From Rhodoferax sp. OV413 (GTDB taxonomy: Bacteria; Pseudomonadota; Gammaproteobacteria; Burkholderiales; Burkholderiaceae_C), in contig CAMAWD010000037.1 in the NCBI GenBank assembly GCA_945861785.1, positions 1 through 54,450 of the forward strand: 54,450 nt of DNA. Reading direction: 5' to 3'. Below the pieces are notes generated by a model that saw only the letters and a program-made list of their open reading frames with translations, was not told the origin of the DNA and searched no databases. Below, in pieces: positions 27,190-38,780 of the stretch. Position numbers and translations under genes: made by a program. Position 1 is the first letter of the stretch; the number at the start of each line of letters is the position of its first letter.

Positions 27190-27582
27190 CTACGGGACGA
27201 TCCTGCGAAAACTCGCGTAATGATCGGCCGTGTAATAACAGGCGTCGGGTGCCCGGGGTTTACCCCCACAAACGATTCGCCGCGTCCCCCGGTGACTGAC
27301 CCCTGGCGTACTTACCGTGTATTCCCGGTAGTGGCCGCGGTTGCTGGCTGGCAGCAACCGCTCACGATTACCAAAGGTCACCCCATCCTTTTCGTACGGA
27401 AAGGGACCACCTTGAGCAATCAATGCATAAGTCTGAGCACCTTGGGCCGGCAATTCAGCAACCGATATGGTCGCCAAGCTGTCTGCAGAGGCGTTGGTTT
27501 TGGCATGTGCGACACCGGTTGACACCGCCGCAATAACCAATAAGCCAGTGAGTACCAACTTAAAACGCGACCAGTCAACCAT
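27190..27582 (-). CDS. Exported guanyl-specific ribonuclease, RNase Sa/barnase family
   Basis: A 130-residue secreted microbial RNase. A signal peptide covers about residues 1-27 (KLVLTGLLVIAAVSTGVAHA). The mature part matches the RNase Sa pattern: ALIAQGGPFPYEKDGVTF, NRERLLP, HYREYTVSTPG, RGTRRIVCGG, YYTADHYASF. The catalytic Glu87, Arg98, Arg102 and His121 are all present. ATG 27582 is preceded by GGAG; a TTG five codons upstream is less likely. The likely role is extracellular RNA degradation or competition, with self-protection by the downstream barstar. Confidence 0.9.
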   Translation of the reverse strand: MVDWSRFKLVLTGLLVIAAVSTGVAHAKTNASADSLATISVAELPAQGAQTYALIAQGGPFPYEKDGVTFGNRERLLPASNRGHYREYTVSTPGVSHRGTRRIVCGGKPRAPDACYYTADHYASFRRIVP

Positions 27583-27654
27583 CGAACTCTGCTCCAAAAC
27601 CTCGGGTTAACCCGCAAATTTAACGGGGGTAGTGTCGCTGATCCAAAGACGAAA

Positions 27655-27721
27655 AGCAAGCACTTGCACATTATTTGGGCAAGAAAGTGAAGGGGCCCAC
27701 GGGATGAAGTCAGTGCTTGCT
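27655..27721 (-). terminator. Possible stem-loop downstream of maeB
   Basis: AGCAAGCACT (27655-27664) and AGTGCTTGCT (27712-27721) are a perfect 10-bp inverted repeat. Read on the minus strand, the second arm is followed by TTT. The 47-base loop is long, so this is only a weak candidate for the maeB terminator. Confidence 0.3.
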
Positions 27722-27734
27722 GTCTATTCTTCCT

Positions 27735-30068
27735 TTAACGTACGGCATTGGCGTCCGCGACAGTCAGTGCTGTCATGTTGACAATACGTCGCACCGTGGT
27801 GCTTGCCGTAAGAATATGCACAGGTCGAGCCGCACCAAGCAGCACCGGGCCAATTGCAATGTTGCCCCCAGCCGCGGTCTTGAGCAGGTTGTAGGCAATG
27901 TTGGCCGCGTCAATGTTGGGAAAAACCAACAAATTCGCATTCCCTATCAGCGTGCTGTTGGGCATCATCGCCGCCCGCGCCGCGCCATCAAGTGCCACAT
28001 CGCCGTGCATTTCGCCATCGACTTCCAGCCACGGGGCTTCGACCCGCAACATGGCCAGCACTCTGCGCATTTTCAGTGCGCTGGGCAGGTTGCTGCTGCC
28101 GAAGTTCGAGTGCGACAACAATGCGGCCTTGGGCCGAATGCCAAAGCGCATCATTTCTTCTGCTGCCATGACCGTGATCTCGGTGAGCTCTTCTGCGCCA
28201 GGGTCGTAGTTGACATGGGTGTCCACCAGGAACACCTGTCGGTCAGGCAGCAGCAATCCGTTCATGCAAGCGTAGATTGGCACGTCCTGCGGCGTGCCCG
28301 GGCTGCCTCCCTGCCGTCGACCGATAACCTGATCGATGTAGGTCAGGTGCATGGCGGTGGTTCCCCAGGTGCCACAGATCATCCCGTCCACATCGCCCTT
28401 GTGCAGCAGCATCGCCCCGATCAGTGTCAGCCGGCGGCGCATCTCGATTTTCGCCATCTGAACCGTTGTGCCCTGGCGCTCGGTCATACGGTGGTAGGTC
28501 TGCCAGAAGTCGCGGTACCGTGGATCGTGCTCCACATTCACGACGTCATAGTCCAACTCCTCGCGCAAGCGCAGGCCGAACTTTGTGATCCGCTGCGCGA
28601 TCACACTTGGCCGCCCGATGAGCGTCGGTCGGGCGATGCGCTCATCGACGACGATCTGGCACGCCCGCAACACGCGCTCCTCCTCGCCTTCACAATAGGC
28701 CACCCGTTTGTGCACTGCCGTTTTGGCCGCCGCGAATATCGGGCGCATGGTCGTGCCGGACGCATAGACGAAACTCTGCAGTCGCTCCACATAGGCGACC
28801 ATGTCCAGGATCGGGCGCAGGGCGACACCGCTGTGCGCGGCGGCTTTGGCCACCGCCGGCGCAATCTTCATCATCAAGCGCGGGTCGAAAGGCTTGGGGA
28901 TCAGGTACTCGGGGCCAAAAGCCAATTGCTGCCCGGCGTACGCCGCAGCGACCACCTCACTTTGTTCCGCCTGCGCCAATTCGGCAATCGCATGCACTGC
29001 AGCAATTTCCATCTCCAGGGTGATGGTCGACGCCCCGGCATCCAGCGCACCGCGAAAGATGTACGGAAAGCACAGAACATTGTTCACCTGGTTCGGATAG
29101 TCGGTCCGCCCGGTCGCCATGATCGCGTCGCTGCGTACGGCCTTCACCTCTTCGGGCAGTATTTCGGGGGTCGGATTGGCCAGCGCAAATATCAGGGGGT
29201 TGGCGGCCATCTTGCGCACCATGTCGGGCTTGAGCACCCCGCCCGCAGACAATCCCAAAAAGATGTCTGCGCCGTCGATGATCTCTCCCAGCGTGCGCGC
29301 TGTCGTCTTCTGGGCAAAAACAATCTTGTCCTCGTCCATCAACTCGACACGACCTTCGTAAACAACACCAGCGAGGTCCGTCACAAAGATGTTCTCGCGC
29401 GGGATGCCCAGCTTCACCAGCAAGCCCAGGCACGCCAGGGCCGCCGCGCCGGCGCCCGAGGTGACAAGTTTCACCGCCTTCGGGTCCTTGCCGACCACCT
29501 TCAACCCGTTGAGCAGGGCCGCACCGACGACGATCGCTGTGCCGTGCTGGTCGTCGTGAAACACCGGAATCTTCATGCGGTCGCGCAGTTTGCGCTCCAC
29601 GTAGAAACAATCCGGCGCCTTGATGTCTTCCAGGTTGATGCCACCGAAGGTAGGCTCCAGCGACGCAATGATGTCGACCAGTTTGTCGAGGTCGTGTTTT
29701 TCGTTGATCTCGATGTCGAACACATCGATGCCGGCGAACTTCTTGAACAGGACTGCCTTGCCTTCCATTACGGGCTTTGCTGCCAGCGGCCCGATATCAC
29801 CCAGGCCCAGCACTGCTGTGCCATTGGTGATCACCGCGACCAGATTGCCACGGCTGGTGTATTTGAAAGCGTTGTTTGGATCCTTGACGATCTCTTCGCA
29901 AGGTGCCGCAACGCCGGGCGAATACGCCAATGCCAGGTCGTGCTGGTTAACCAGCTGCTTCGTGGCGGCCACCGCGATCTTCCCCGGCGTGGGAAACTCA
30001 TGGTATTCAAGCGCGGCTCTGCGCAATTCCGCGCGTTTTTCGTCGGAACTGGCGGGCTGGTCTGGCAT
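27735..30068 (-). CDS. maeB: NADP-dependent malic enzyme with phosphotransacetylase-like domain
   Basis: A 777-residue MaeB-type enzyme that decarboxylates malate to pyruvate with reduction of NADP. Residues about 1-430 are the malic-enzyme part: [35 protein letters not shown]-like [20 protein letters not shown], and the Asp-rich [12 protein letters not shown]. The C-terminal 330 residues are a Pta-like domain that usually senses acetyl-CoA without activity. Length and order are standard. It is a single gene with about 280 bases of leader upstream. Confidence 0.96.
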   Translation of the reverse strand: MPDQPASSDEKRAELRRAALEYHEFPTPGKIAVAATKQLVNQHDLALAYSPGVAAPCEEIVKDPNNAFKYTSRGNLVAVITNGTAVLGLGDIGPLAAKPVMEGKAVLFKKFAGIDVFDIEINEKHDLDKLVDIIASLEPTFGGINLEDIKAPDCFYVERKLRDRMKIPVFHDDQHGTAIVVGAALLNGLKVVGKDPKAVKLVTSGAGAAALACLGLLVKLGIPRENIFVTDLAGVVYEGRVELMDEDKIVFAQKTTARTLGEIIDGADIFLGLSAGGVLKPDMVRKMAANPLIFALANPTPEILPEEVKAVRSDAIMATGRTDYPNQVNNVLCFPYIFRGALDAGASTITLEMEIAAVHAIAELAQAEQSEVVAAAYAGQQLAFGPEYLIPKPFDPRLMMKIAPAVAKAAAHSGVALRPILDMVAYVERLQSFVYASGTTMRPIFAAAKTAVHKRVAYCEGEEERVLRACQIVVDERIARPTLIGRPSVIAQRITKFGLRLREELDYDVVNVEHDPRYRDFWQTYHRMTERQGTTVQMAKIEMRRRLTLIGAMLLHKGDVDGMICGTWGTTAMHLTYIDQVIGRRQGGSPGTPQDVPIYACMNGLLLPDRQVFLVDTHVNYDPGAEELTEITVMAAEEMMRFGIRPKAALLSHSNFGSSNLPSALKMRRVLAMLRVEAPWLEVDGEMHGDVALDGAARAAMMPNSTLIGNANLLVFPNIDAANIAYNLLKTAAGGNIAIGPVLLGAARPVHILTASTTVRRIVNMTALTVADANAVR

Positions 30069-30348
30069 GGTTTATCTCCGGCTGGAATCGGCAGGACAAC
30101 ACAGGTCCGCGATCCGCGTTTTCGAGGGACAAAGATTGTAGTGCTGCGACAGCACCGCCAATGCGCCTGCGCCGGGGCGTTCGTCAACCAGACAGTGGCG
30201 TTGCACTGGCCAGGAAACCGCGCGGTGGCAGGTGGCTGCCCCGCTGCAAACAGTTGCGCGGCAAACACACGCTGCTGGCATCGGTCGCGCGCAAGGTACC
30301 CTGCTCCTCGAATTGAGGTGAAACGTGCGACACGGCCGGCCCAGGCAT
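30069..30348. other. Intergenic region upstream of maeB
   Basis: About 280 bases between maeB and the end of pepP, both on the minus strand. It probably holds the maeB promoter and leader. No family-like frame, repeat or convincing hairpin was seen. Confidence 0.5.
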
Positions 30349-31734
30349 TCAGGCCCGCATCAGTGCTTCGATATCGTCACCGCGCACGGGAACGCCACGG
30401 CTGATCAACTCACAACCCGCGTCCGTGACGATGGCATCGTCCTCGATACGGATGCCGATGTTGTGGTACTGCTCCGGTACGCCGGGCGCCGCCCGCACAT
30501 AGATGCCAGGTTCGATCGTGAGCACCATGCCAGGGCGCAACACACGTGCCGGTCGGTGGATGATCGTCTCCCCCGTGAGCGCATCCTTGCGTTCGCTGGC
30601 CTGGGCGAGTTCAGACGGCTCCAAATACGTGCCGCAATCGTGGACATCCATGCCCAGCCAGTGCCCGGTGCGGTGCATGTAAAACTGGAAGTACGCGCGT
30701 TTGTCGATCACGTCCTCCAGCGAGCCGACCTTGTTGGCGTCGAGCAGCCCGAGGTCCAGCATGCCTTGCGCCAGCACCTTGACGCTGGCTTCGTGCGGGT
30801 CCGTAAAACGCGCCCCGGCGCGGGTGGCTGCGACTGCCGCATCCTGACTTGCCAGCACCAGGTCGTACAACACCCGTTGCGCCGGCGAGAAACGCCCATT
30901 GGCCGGGAAGGTGCGGGTGATGTCGCTGGCGTATCCATCGAGTTCGCAACCGGCATCGATCAGCACCAGTTCGCCATCACGCACCGGCGCTGTGTCGGCA
31001 CGGTAGTGCAGCACGCAGGCATTGGCACCGGCCGCAACAATCGAACCATAGGCCGGGTATTGCGAGCCGTGGCGGCGAAACTCGTGCAGCAACTCGGCGT
31101 CCAGGTGGTATTCGCGCACGTCCTGCCCGTCGCGGACCATGCGCGCGCACAACTGCATGGCACGCACATGTGCACCGGCGCTGATCTGCGCGGCGCGGCG
31201 CATGGTGTCCTGTTCATGGACGTCCTTCACGAGGCGCATTTCATCGAGCGGGCCGCACAGGTCGCGCTGGTGCTCGGGGCACAAGGCGCCAAACCGCACC
31301 CGCGCGCGCAAGCTGGTAAGCCACCCGTCGACGCGGGACTCCAGCCCCTTGTGGATCCCGAACGGAAACCACACGGCATCCCGGCCGTCCAGCAGCTTGG
31401 GCATCCGGGCGTCCAGCTCCGCAACGGAAAAGGCGGCGTCGACACCCAGCCGGGCCGGCGCGTCGGCCGGGCCAAGCCGGTAACCGTCCCAGATTTCGCG
31501 CTCCACGTCTTTCGGTTGGCAGAACAACGTGGTGCGGCCGTCACCGGTGATGACCAGCCAGCCCTTCGGCTCGGCGAAGCCGCTCAGGTAGTGGAAATAG
31601 CTGTCGTGGCGGTAGAGAAAGTCGCTGTCGCGGTTGCGCTGTTGTTCTGGCGCGGTCGGGATGATGGCGACAGCAGTTTTGCCCAATTGCGCGGCGAGTG
31701 CCGAGCGACGGGCTGCGTACCTGAAAGTGCTCAT
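30349..31734 (-). CDS. pepP: Xaa-Pro aminopeptidase (aminopeptidase P)
   Basis: A 461-residue M24 metallopeptidase that removes N-terminal residues preceding proline. The N-terminal domain begins MSTFRYAARRSALAAQLG; the pita-bread catalytic domain shows LIDAGCELDGYASDITRTF with the first metal Asps, HRTGHWLGMDVHD with the metal His, VLTIEPGIYV and the final Glu in IGIRIEDD. ATG 31734 is preceded by a short hexanucleotide repeat. A longer frame upstream is only antisense to tkt. Confidence 0.95.
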   Translation of the reverse strand: MSTFRYAARRSALAAQLGKTAVAIIPTAPEQQRNRDSDFLYRHDSYFHYLSGFAEPKGWLVITGDGRTTLFCQPKDVEREIWDGYRLGPADAPARLGVDAAFSVAELDARMPKLLDGRDAVWFPFGIHKGLESRVDGWLTSLRARVRFGALCPEHQRDLCGPLDEMRLVKDVHEQDTMRRAAQISAGAHVRAMQLCARMVRDGQDVREYHLDAELLHEFRRHGSQYPAYGSIVAAGANACVLHYRADTAPVRDGELVLIDAGCELDGYASDITRTFPANGRFSPAQRVLYDLVLASQDAAVAATRAGARFTDPHEASVKVLAQGMLDLGLLDANKVGSLEDVIDKRAYFQFYMHRTGHWLGMDVHDCGTYLEPSELAQASERKDALTGETIIHRPARVLRPGMVLTIEPGIYVRAAPGVPEQYHNIGIRIEDDAIVTDAGCELISRGVPVRGDDIEALMRA

Positions 31735-31744
31735 GGTGTGTTCA

Positions 31745-31764
31745 GAGTGTGAGTGTGAGTGTGA
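31745..31764. repeat. Hexanucleotide tandem repeat (GAGTGT)n before pepP
   Basis: Three exact GAGTGT units plus GA, ten bases upstream of the pepP ATG (in the 5' untranslated leader on the minus strand it reads ACACTC). It sits where unit gain or loss could change leader length. Confidence 0.7.
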
Positions 31765-31950
31765 TGGACACCAGTGTATGCCGCAGCAGCAGTCCATGTG
31801 CGCGGTGGCGCCACTTGTCAGTGGCCGATCCGGTTGCCGGACTGCAGCTCGAATATTCCACAGGCACGGGAGGGACCGCCCGTTGCGGGCGATAAAATCG
31901 GCCCACTTCCCACCCAGGGCCCACGACCATCTCCCGGAGCCGCGCCTTCC

Positions 31951-35099
<3,149 letters not shown>

Positions 35100-35107
35100 C
35101 CGGGCCA

Positions 35108-36019
35108 GTGCAGAACAGCCCCGTTCGCGGCATTGTTTTCCTGTGCCTGGGGGTTTTCATCTTCTCGCTGCAGGACGCGGTGATCAAGCAGGTCAGCGGC
35201 GGCTACCCGCTGTCGCAGGTGCTGTCGATGCGCTCGGTGGTGGCGATACCGATCCTGCTGGCGCTGGTCCAGGTTGAGGTCGGGTGGCGGGCCCTGATCT
35301 CGCCCGACATCTGGCCGCTGCTCGGGCGAGGCACGCTGATGTTCGTGGCCTATGTCGCCTACTACATGGCGTTTCCGGCATTGCCGCTGGCCGATGCAGT
35401 CGCGCTGTATTTCACCGTTCCGCTGTTCGTCACGGCGCTTGCCGGCCCCCTGCTCGGGGAGCGCGCGGGTTGGCAGGTCTGGTCGGCCGTGGGGGTCGGT
35501 TTTCTGGGCGTGCTTGTCATGCTGCAGCCTGGCACCGGCCTGTTCGAACCGGCAGCTTTGCTGTCCCTGATTTCGGCTGCCACGTACGGCGGCTCCATGT
35601 TGATGGCGCGCCGCCTGGGCTCGGTGCAGTCCGCGTCGGTGATGGCGTCTTACCAGAACGCGGTGTTTTTGGTCGGCGCGCTGGCGATTGCCGGGCTTTT
35701 CATGTTGTTGGGCATCACCCGCGCCGAACATCCCAGCCTGCAGTTTCTGGTGCGTCCGTGGGTGATGCCCACGCTGTGGGACACTTTTCTCATCACCGCG
35801 TGCGGGGTGGTGGCAGCCGCAGGCACGATGCTGCTGACCTCGGCCTACCGGGTGGCCCGGGCCAGCCTGGTCACACCATTCGAGTATTCGGGTGTGTTGT
35901 GGGCGCCGCTGTGGGGCTTCCTGTTTTTCAGCGAGGTGCCGCGCATGACCACGGTCGCGGGTGCCCTGCTGATCGTGGGTGCGGGCCTGGTGGCATTGCG
36001 GGTGGCAAAACAACCCTGA
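35108..36019 (+). CDS. DMT-superfamily (EamA) permease
   Basis: A 303-residue membrane protein with about ten helices in two EamA repeats (FSLQDAVIKQVSGG, MAFPALPLADAVALYFTVPL; PFEYSGVLWAPLWGFLFFSE). The likely start is GTG 35108, 9 bases after gap; the longer frame overlaps gap. DMT proteins usually export small metabolites or amino acids; the substrate is unknown. Confidence 0.85.
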   Translation: MQNSPVRGIVFLCLGVFIFSLQDAVIKQVSGGYPLSQVLSMRSVVAIPILLALVQVEVGWRALISPDIWPLLGRGTLMFVAYVAYYMAFPALPLADAVALYFTVPLFVTALAGPLLGERAGWQVWSAVGVGFLGVLVMLQPGTGLFEPAALLSLISAATYGGSMLMARRLGSVQSASVMASYQNAVFLVGALAIAGLFMLLGITRAEHPSLQFLVRPWVMPTLWDTFLITACGVVAAAGTMLLTSAYRVARASLVTPFEYSGVLWAPLWGFLFFSEVPRMTTVAGALLIVGAGLVALRVAKQP

Positions 36020-36072
36020 CAGCACCCGACTCCACCGCACTACCGATCTCGCGCGTCCGAAACGGCTGACAA

Positions 36073-36095
36073 TTGCACCCTTGCACTCTTGCACC
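36073..36095. repeat. 8-bp short tandem repeat (TTGCACYC)
   Basis: TTGCACCC, TTGCACTC and TTGCACC in direct succession, just upstream of the signal-peptide relic. It may mark a slippage-prone site. Confidence 0.6.
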
Positions 36096-36111
36096 GACAA
36101 AGGAGACACCC

Positions 36112-36183
36112 TTGAAAACAACCATCCAGTCGATGCTGGCAGCCTGCGTGCTGGCGGCATCGCGGGGCGCAAGAAAGGCGTAG
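36112..36183 (+). pseudogene. Orphan signal-peptide relic (gene remnant or leader peptide)
   Basis: AAAGGAGA at 36099-36106 precedes TTG 36112, followed by 23 codons reading LKTTIQSMLAACVLAASRGARK and Ala, then TAG. The sequence looks like the start of an exported protein: a positively charged N-terminus then a hydrophobic core, cut off where the mature protein should begin. aroE starts eight bases later. It may be what is left of a deleted periplasmic binding protein, or a small leader peptide. Function cannot be told. Confidence 0.45.
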
Positions 36184-36191
36184 GCCGATCC

Positions 36192-37037
36192 ATGGCAGAC
36201 AAGAAATTCGTTCTGGCGGGCGTGATGGGCTGGCCGGTGGGCCATTCGCGGTCGCCGCTGCTGCACAACCACTGGCTGAAGAAATACAAGCTGAACGGCG
36301 CCTACGTGCTGCTGCCAGTGCAACCCGGCCGGCTGACCGACGCGGTGCGCGGTCTGGGGGCGCTCGGTTTCGCCGGTTGCAACGTCACCTTGCCACACAA
36401 GGTGGAGGCCATGGCGCTGATGGACAGTGTCGCGCCGATGGCGCGCAAGATCGGCGCGATCAACACGGTCGTGGTCCAGCCCGACGGCTCCCTGCATGGC
36501 ACGAACAACGACGGTTTCGGCTACATCGCGAGTCTGCTGGAAGCGCATCCTGCGTGGCACGCGGATGCCGGGCCGATCGCCGTGCTGGGCGCTGGCGGCG
36601 CAGCGCGGGCGGTGCTGGTGGCGTTGGCCGAACGTGGCGCCAAGGACATCCGCCTGTTGAACCGGACCGATACCAAGGCACTGGAGCTGGCTGCGGAGCT
36701 GGGCGCACCTGTCACGGCCCTGCCCTGGGACGTGCGCCACGATGCGCTTGCCAACGTCGCCATGCTGGTCAACACCACCAGCCAGGGCATGCACGGCAAC
36801 CCGGCGCTCGACCTCGACCTCCACACGCTGCCGCGCGACGCGCTGGTTTCGGACATCATCTACGTGCCCCTGGAAACCCCCCTGCTGGCCCAGGCACGCG
36901 CGCGTGGCAACCCGACCGTCAATGGCCTGGGCATGCTCATGAACCAGGCGCGGCCAGCGTTCGAGGCCTGGTTCGGCGTGATGCCCGACATCACACCAGA
37001 GTTGCGCCAGGCCATGGAGACATCCGTCCGGGCCTGA
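36192..37037 (+). CDS. aroE: Shikimate dehydrogenase family protein
   Basis: A 281-residue shikimate/quinate dehydrogenase-family enzyme (NAD(P)-dependent 3-dehydroshikimate reduction). Motifs: GWPVGHSRSPLLHNHW, GCNVTLPHKVEAM with the catalytic Lys, VLGAGGAARAVLVAL, NTTSQGM and YVPLETPLL, NGLGMLM. ATG 36192 was chosen because the longer in-frame start falls in the EamA gene. It is followed 13 bases later by the dioxygenase gene. It may be a paralogue of the biosynthetic AroE, working in a catabolic operon; the assignment of true substrate is open. Confidence 0.82.
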   Translation: MADKKFVLAGVMGWPVGHSRSPLLHNHWLKKYKLNGAYVLLPVQPGRLTDAVRGLGALGFAGCNVTLPHKVEAMALMDSVAPMARKIGAINTVVVQPDGSLHGTNNDGFGYIASLLEAHPAWHADAGPIAVLGAGGAARAVLVALAERGAKDIRLLNRTDTKALELAAELGAPVTALPWDVRHDALANVAMLVNTTSQGMHGNPALDLDLHTLPRDALVSDIIYVPLETPLLAQARARGNPTVNGLGMLMNQARPAFEAWFGVMPDITPELRQAMETSVRA

Positions 37038-37050
37038 ACCGAGGTAGAAC

Positions 37051-38178
37051 ATGACAACCCTGAACAAGCTGCGTGTCACTGGCGGTATGCTGGAGCTGCA
37101 TTCAGGCAGCGGCCCGGGCTGGGTGATCTCCAGCGACTGGCTGCGCGACAACTGCCGCTGCTCCGCCTGCCGCCATCCGGGCAACGGACAAAAGCTGTAC
37201 GACATCGTGGACCTGCCCGATGGGCTGCATGTGGCCACCGCAGCGGTGGACGGCGCGCAGTCACTGCAGGTGCAATGGTCGGACGGCCATGTGTCGGACT
37301 ACCCGCTGGCATGGCTGGCCGCGCATGACCTGTCCGGTGCAGCACGCAGTGCGCGCCGGCGCACCGCCACCTTGTGGAGCCGGGACCTGCTCAACCATCT
37401 GCCGGTGGCCGACTGGCCCACCCTGCAGGCCGACCCGGCGGCAGAGCTGGCCTGGCTGGAGCAGTACGCAGCGCTCGGCTTCGGCCTGCTGCGCCAGGTT
37501 CCGTGCGAGTCGGGCATGGTGGCGCAGGTCGGCGACCGGCTGGGTTTCGTGCGGGTCACCAACTACGGGCGCCTGTTCGATGTCAAGTCGGTGCCCAACC
37601 CCACCAACCTGGCCTACACGGCGGTTGGCCTGGGTGTGCATTCCGACAACCCCTACCGCCACCCCTCCCCCGGCGTGCAGTTGCTGCACTGCCTGGAGTC
37701 CGAGGCGCCGGGCGGAGACACGCTGCTGGTGGACGGGTTCCACGCGGCCGAGATCCTTCGCCGCGAAGACCCGGCAGCGTTCGAGCTGCTGTGCCGCATA
37801 CCGATGAACTTCCGTTACGCAGATACCAGCACCGAGTTGCAGGCGCGCCAGACGCTGATCTCCACCGACATGGACAGCGTCGTGCGCGCGGTGCACTTCA
37901 ACAACCGGTCCGCCGACTGGCTCGATGCGCCCGCCGATGTGGCGCAGGCCTGGTACCGGGCCTACCGCGCGTTCAGCCACATCCTCAAGCGCCCGGAGCT
38001 GGAGCTGGTGTTTCGCCTCGCGCCCGGGGAGTGCGTCGTGATGCAGAACGACCGCACGCTGCACGGCCGCACTGCCTTCGACCCCGGCCTTGGCCGGCGC
38101 CACCTGCAGGGCTGCTACATTGACGGCGACGCCATGGAAAGCCGCCGGCTGGTGCTGCGCCGCAGCCCGAAACATTGA
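37051..38178 (+). CDS. Fe(II)/2-oxoglutarate dioxygenase, TmpA/PhnY or gamma-butyrobetaine hydroxylase type
   Basis: A 375-residue dioxygenase of the BBOX/TauD family. The N-terminal zinc domain has C35, C37 and C40 (DNCRCSACRH). The jellyroll core has the iron triad H197-x-D199 (GVHSDNPYRH) and distal H338 (QNDRTLHGR), with PGVQLLHCLES and AVHFNNRSADW. In carnitine metabolism such enzymes hydroxylate gamma-butyrobetaine. Here the next gene is an HD-domain PhnZ/TmpB-like oxygenase, the partner of PhnY or TmpA, which hydroxylate 2-aminoethylphosphonate or its trimethyl form at C1. That makes a phosphonate role more likely (inference). Product identity needs assay. Confidence 0.75.
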   Translation: MTTLNKLRVTGGMLELHSGSGPGWVISSDWLRDNCRCSACRHPGNGQKLYDIVDLPDGLHVATAAVDGAQSLQVQWSDGHVSDYPLAWLAAHDLSGAARSARRRTATLWSRDLLNHLPVADWPTLQADPAAELAWLEQYAALGFGLLRQVPCESGMVAQVGDRLGFVRVTNYGRLFDVKSVPNPTNLAYTAVGLGVHSDNPYRHPSPGVQLLHCLESEAPGGDTLLVDGFHAAEILRREDPAAFELLCRIPMNFRYADTSTELQARQTLISTDMDSVVRAVHFNNRSADWLDAPADVAQAWYRAYRAFSHILKRPELELVFRLAPGECVVMQNDRTLHGRTAFDPGLGRRHLQGCYIDGDAMESRRLVLRRSPKH

Positions 38179-38196
38179 CCCGGAAAGAACCACGCC

Positions 38197-38742
38197 ATGC
38201 CAGCTCTCGAACTGATCCACGCCGCATTCGCCCGCCGCGGCCATGAAGGGTACGGCGAAGGTGTCAGCCAGCTCGACCATGCGCTGCAGTGTGGCGCGTT
38301 TGCCGAACGCGACGGCGCCACACCGGCACTGGTTGCCGCAGCTTTTTTGCATGACATCGGCCACCTGCTGCACGACCTGCCACAGGACGTGGCCGACAGC
38401 GGGCTGGACACCCAACACGAGTCCACCGGGTCGGCCTGGCTGTCGCAGTATTTCGGGCCCGAGGTGACCGAGCCGGTGCGTCTGCATGTGGCAGCCAAAC
38501 GGTATCTGGCGGCGGTGGAGCCAGGTTATTTCGACCAGCTGTCCGATGCGTCGAAGTTGTCGCTCAAACTGCAGGGCGGGCCGATGGGTGGTGCCCAGAC
38601 CAAGGCGTTTGAGGCCGAGCCTTTTTTTACCGAGGCGGTTCGCCTGCGCCGCTGGGACGAAGAAGGCAAGATCGTCGGTTACCAGGGGCCCGGTGCCGCG
38701 CATTTCGATGCCACGGTCCGGGCCTGCCTGAAAGTCGACTGA
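38197..38742 (+). CDS. HD-domain oxygenase, PhnZ/TmpB type (phosphonate C-P cleavage)
   Basis: A 181-residue HD-superfamily protein of the mixed-valence diiron oxygenase group. Predicted metal ligands are H28 (SQLDHALQ), H52-D53 (FLHDIGHLL), H74, H97 and D154; the spacing matches my recollection of PhnZ, including Tyr19 and Glu21 in the GYGEGVSQ lid. PhnZ and TmpB oxidatively cleave 1-hydroxy-2-aminoethylphosphonates to phosphate and glycine or glycine betaine. The gene follows the dioxygenase by 18 bases. Other HD enzymes of this length exist, so specificity is inferred from motif pattern plus neighbour. Confidence 0.75.
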   Translation: MPALELIHAAFARRGHEGYGEGVSQLDHALQCGAFAERDGATPALVAAAFLHDIGHLLHDLPQDVADSGLDTQHESTGSAWLSQYFGPEVTEPVRLHVAAKRYLAAVEPGYFDQLSDASKLSLKLQGGPMGGAQTKAFEAEPFFTEAVRLRRWDEEGKIVGYQGPGAAHFDATVRACLKVD

Positions 38743-38780
38743 AGGCCGCCTGAAGCGGCAAGGTAAGGGGCCCGTGGCCG

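Noticed and set aside
27717-30404. Very long plus-strand open frame opposite maeB
   Set aside because: It is antisense to a full-length MaeB; GC-rich codon bias leaves the opposite strand open, and its His/Arg/Gln-rich translation matches no family.
37051-38178. Straight annotation as carnitine-biosynthetic gamma-butyrobetaine hydroxylase
   Set aside because: No other carnitine genes are near, and the HD-domain neighbour fits phosphonate oxidation better, although the family alone does not exclude it.
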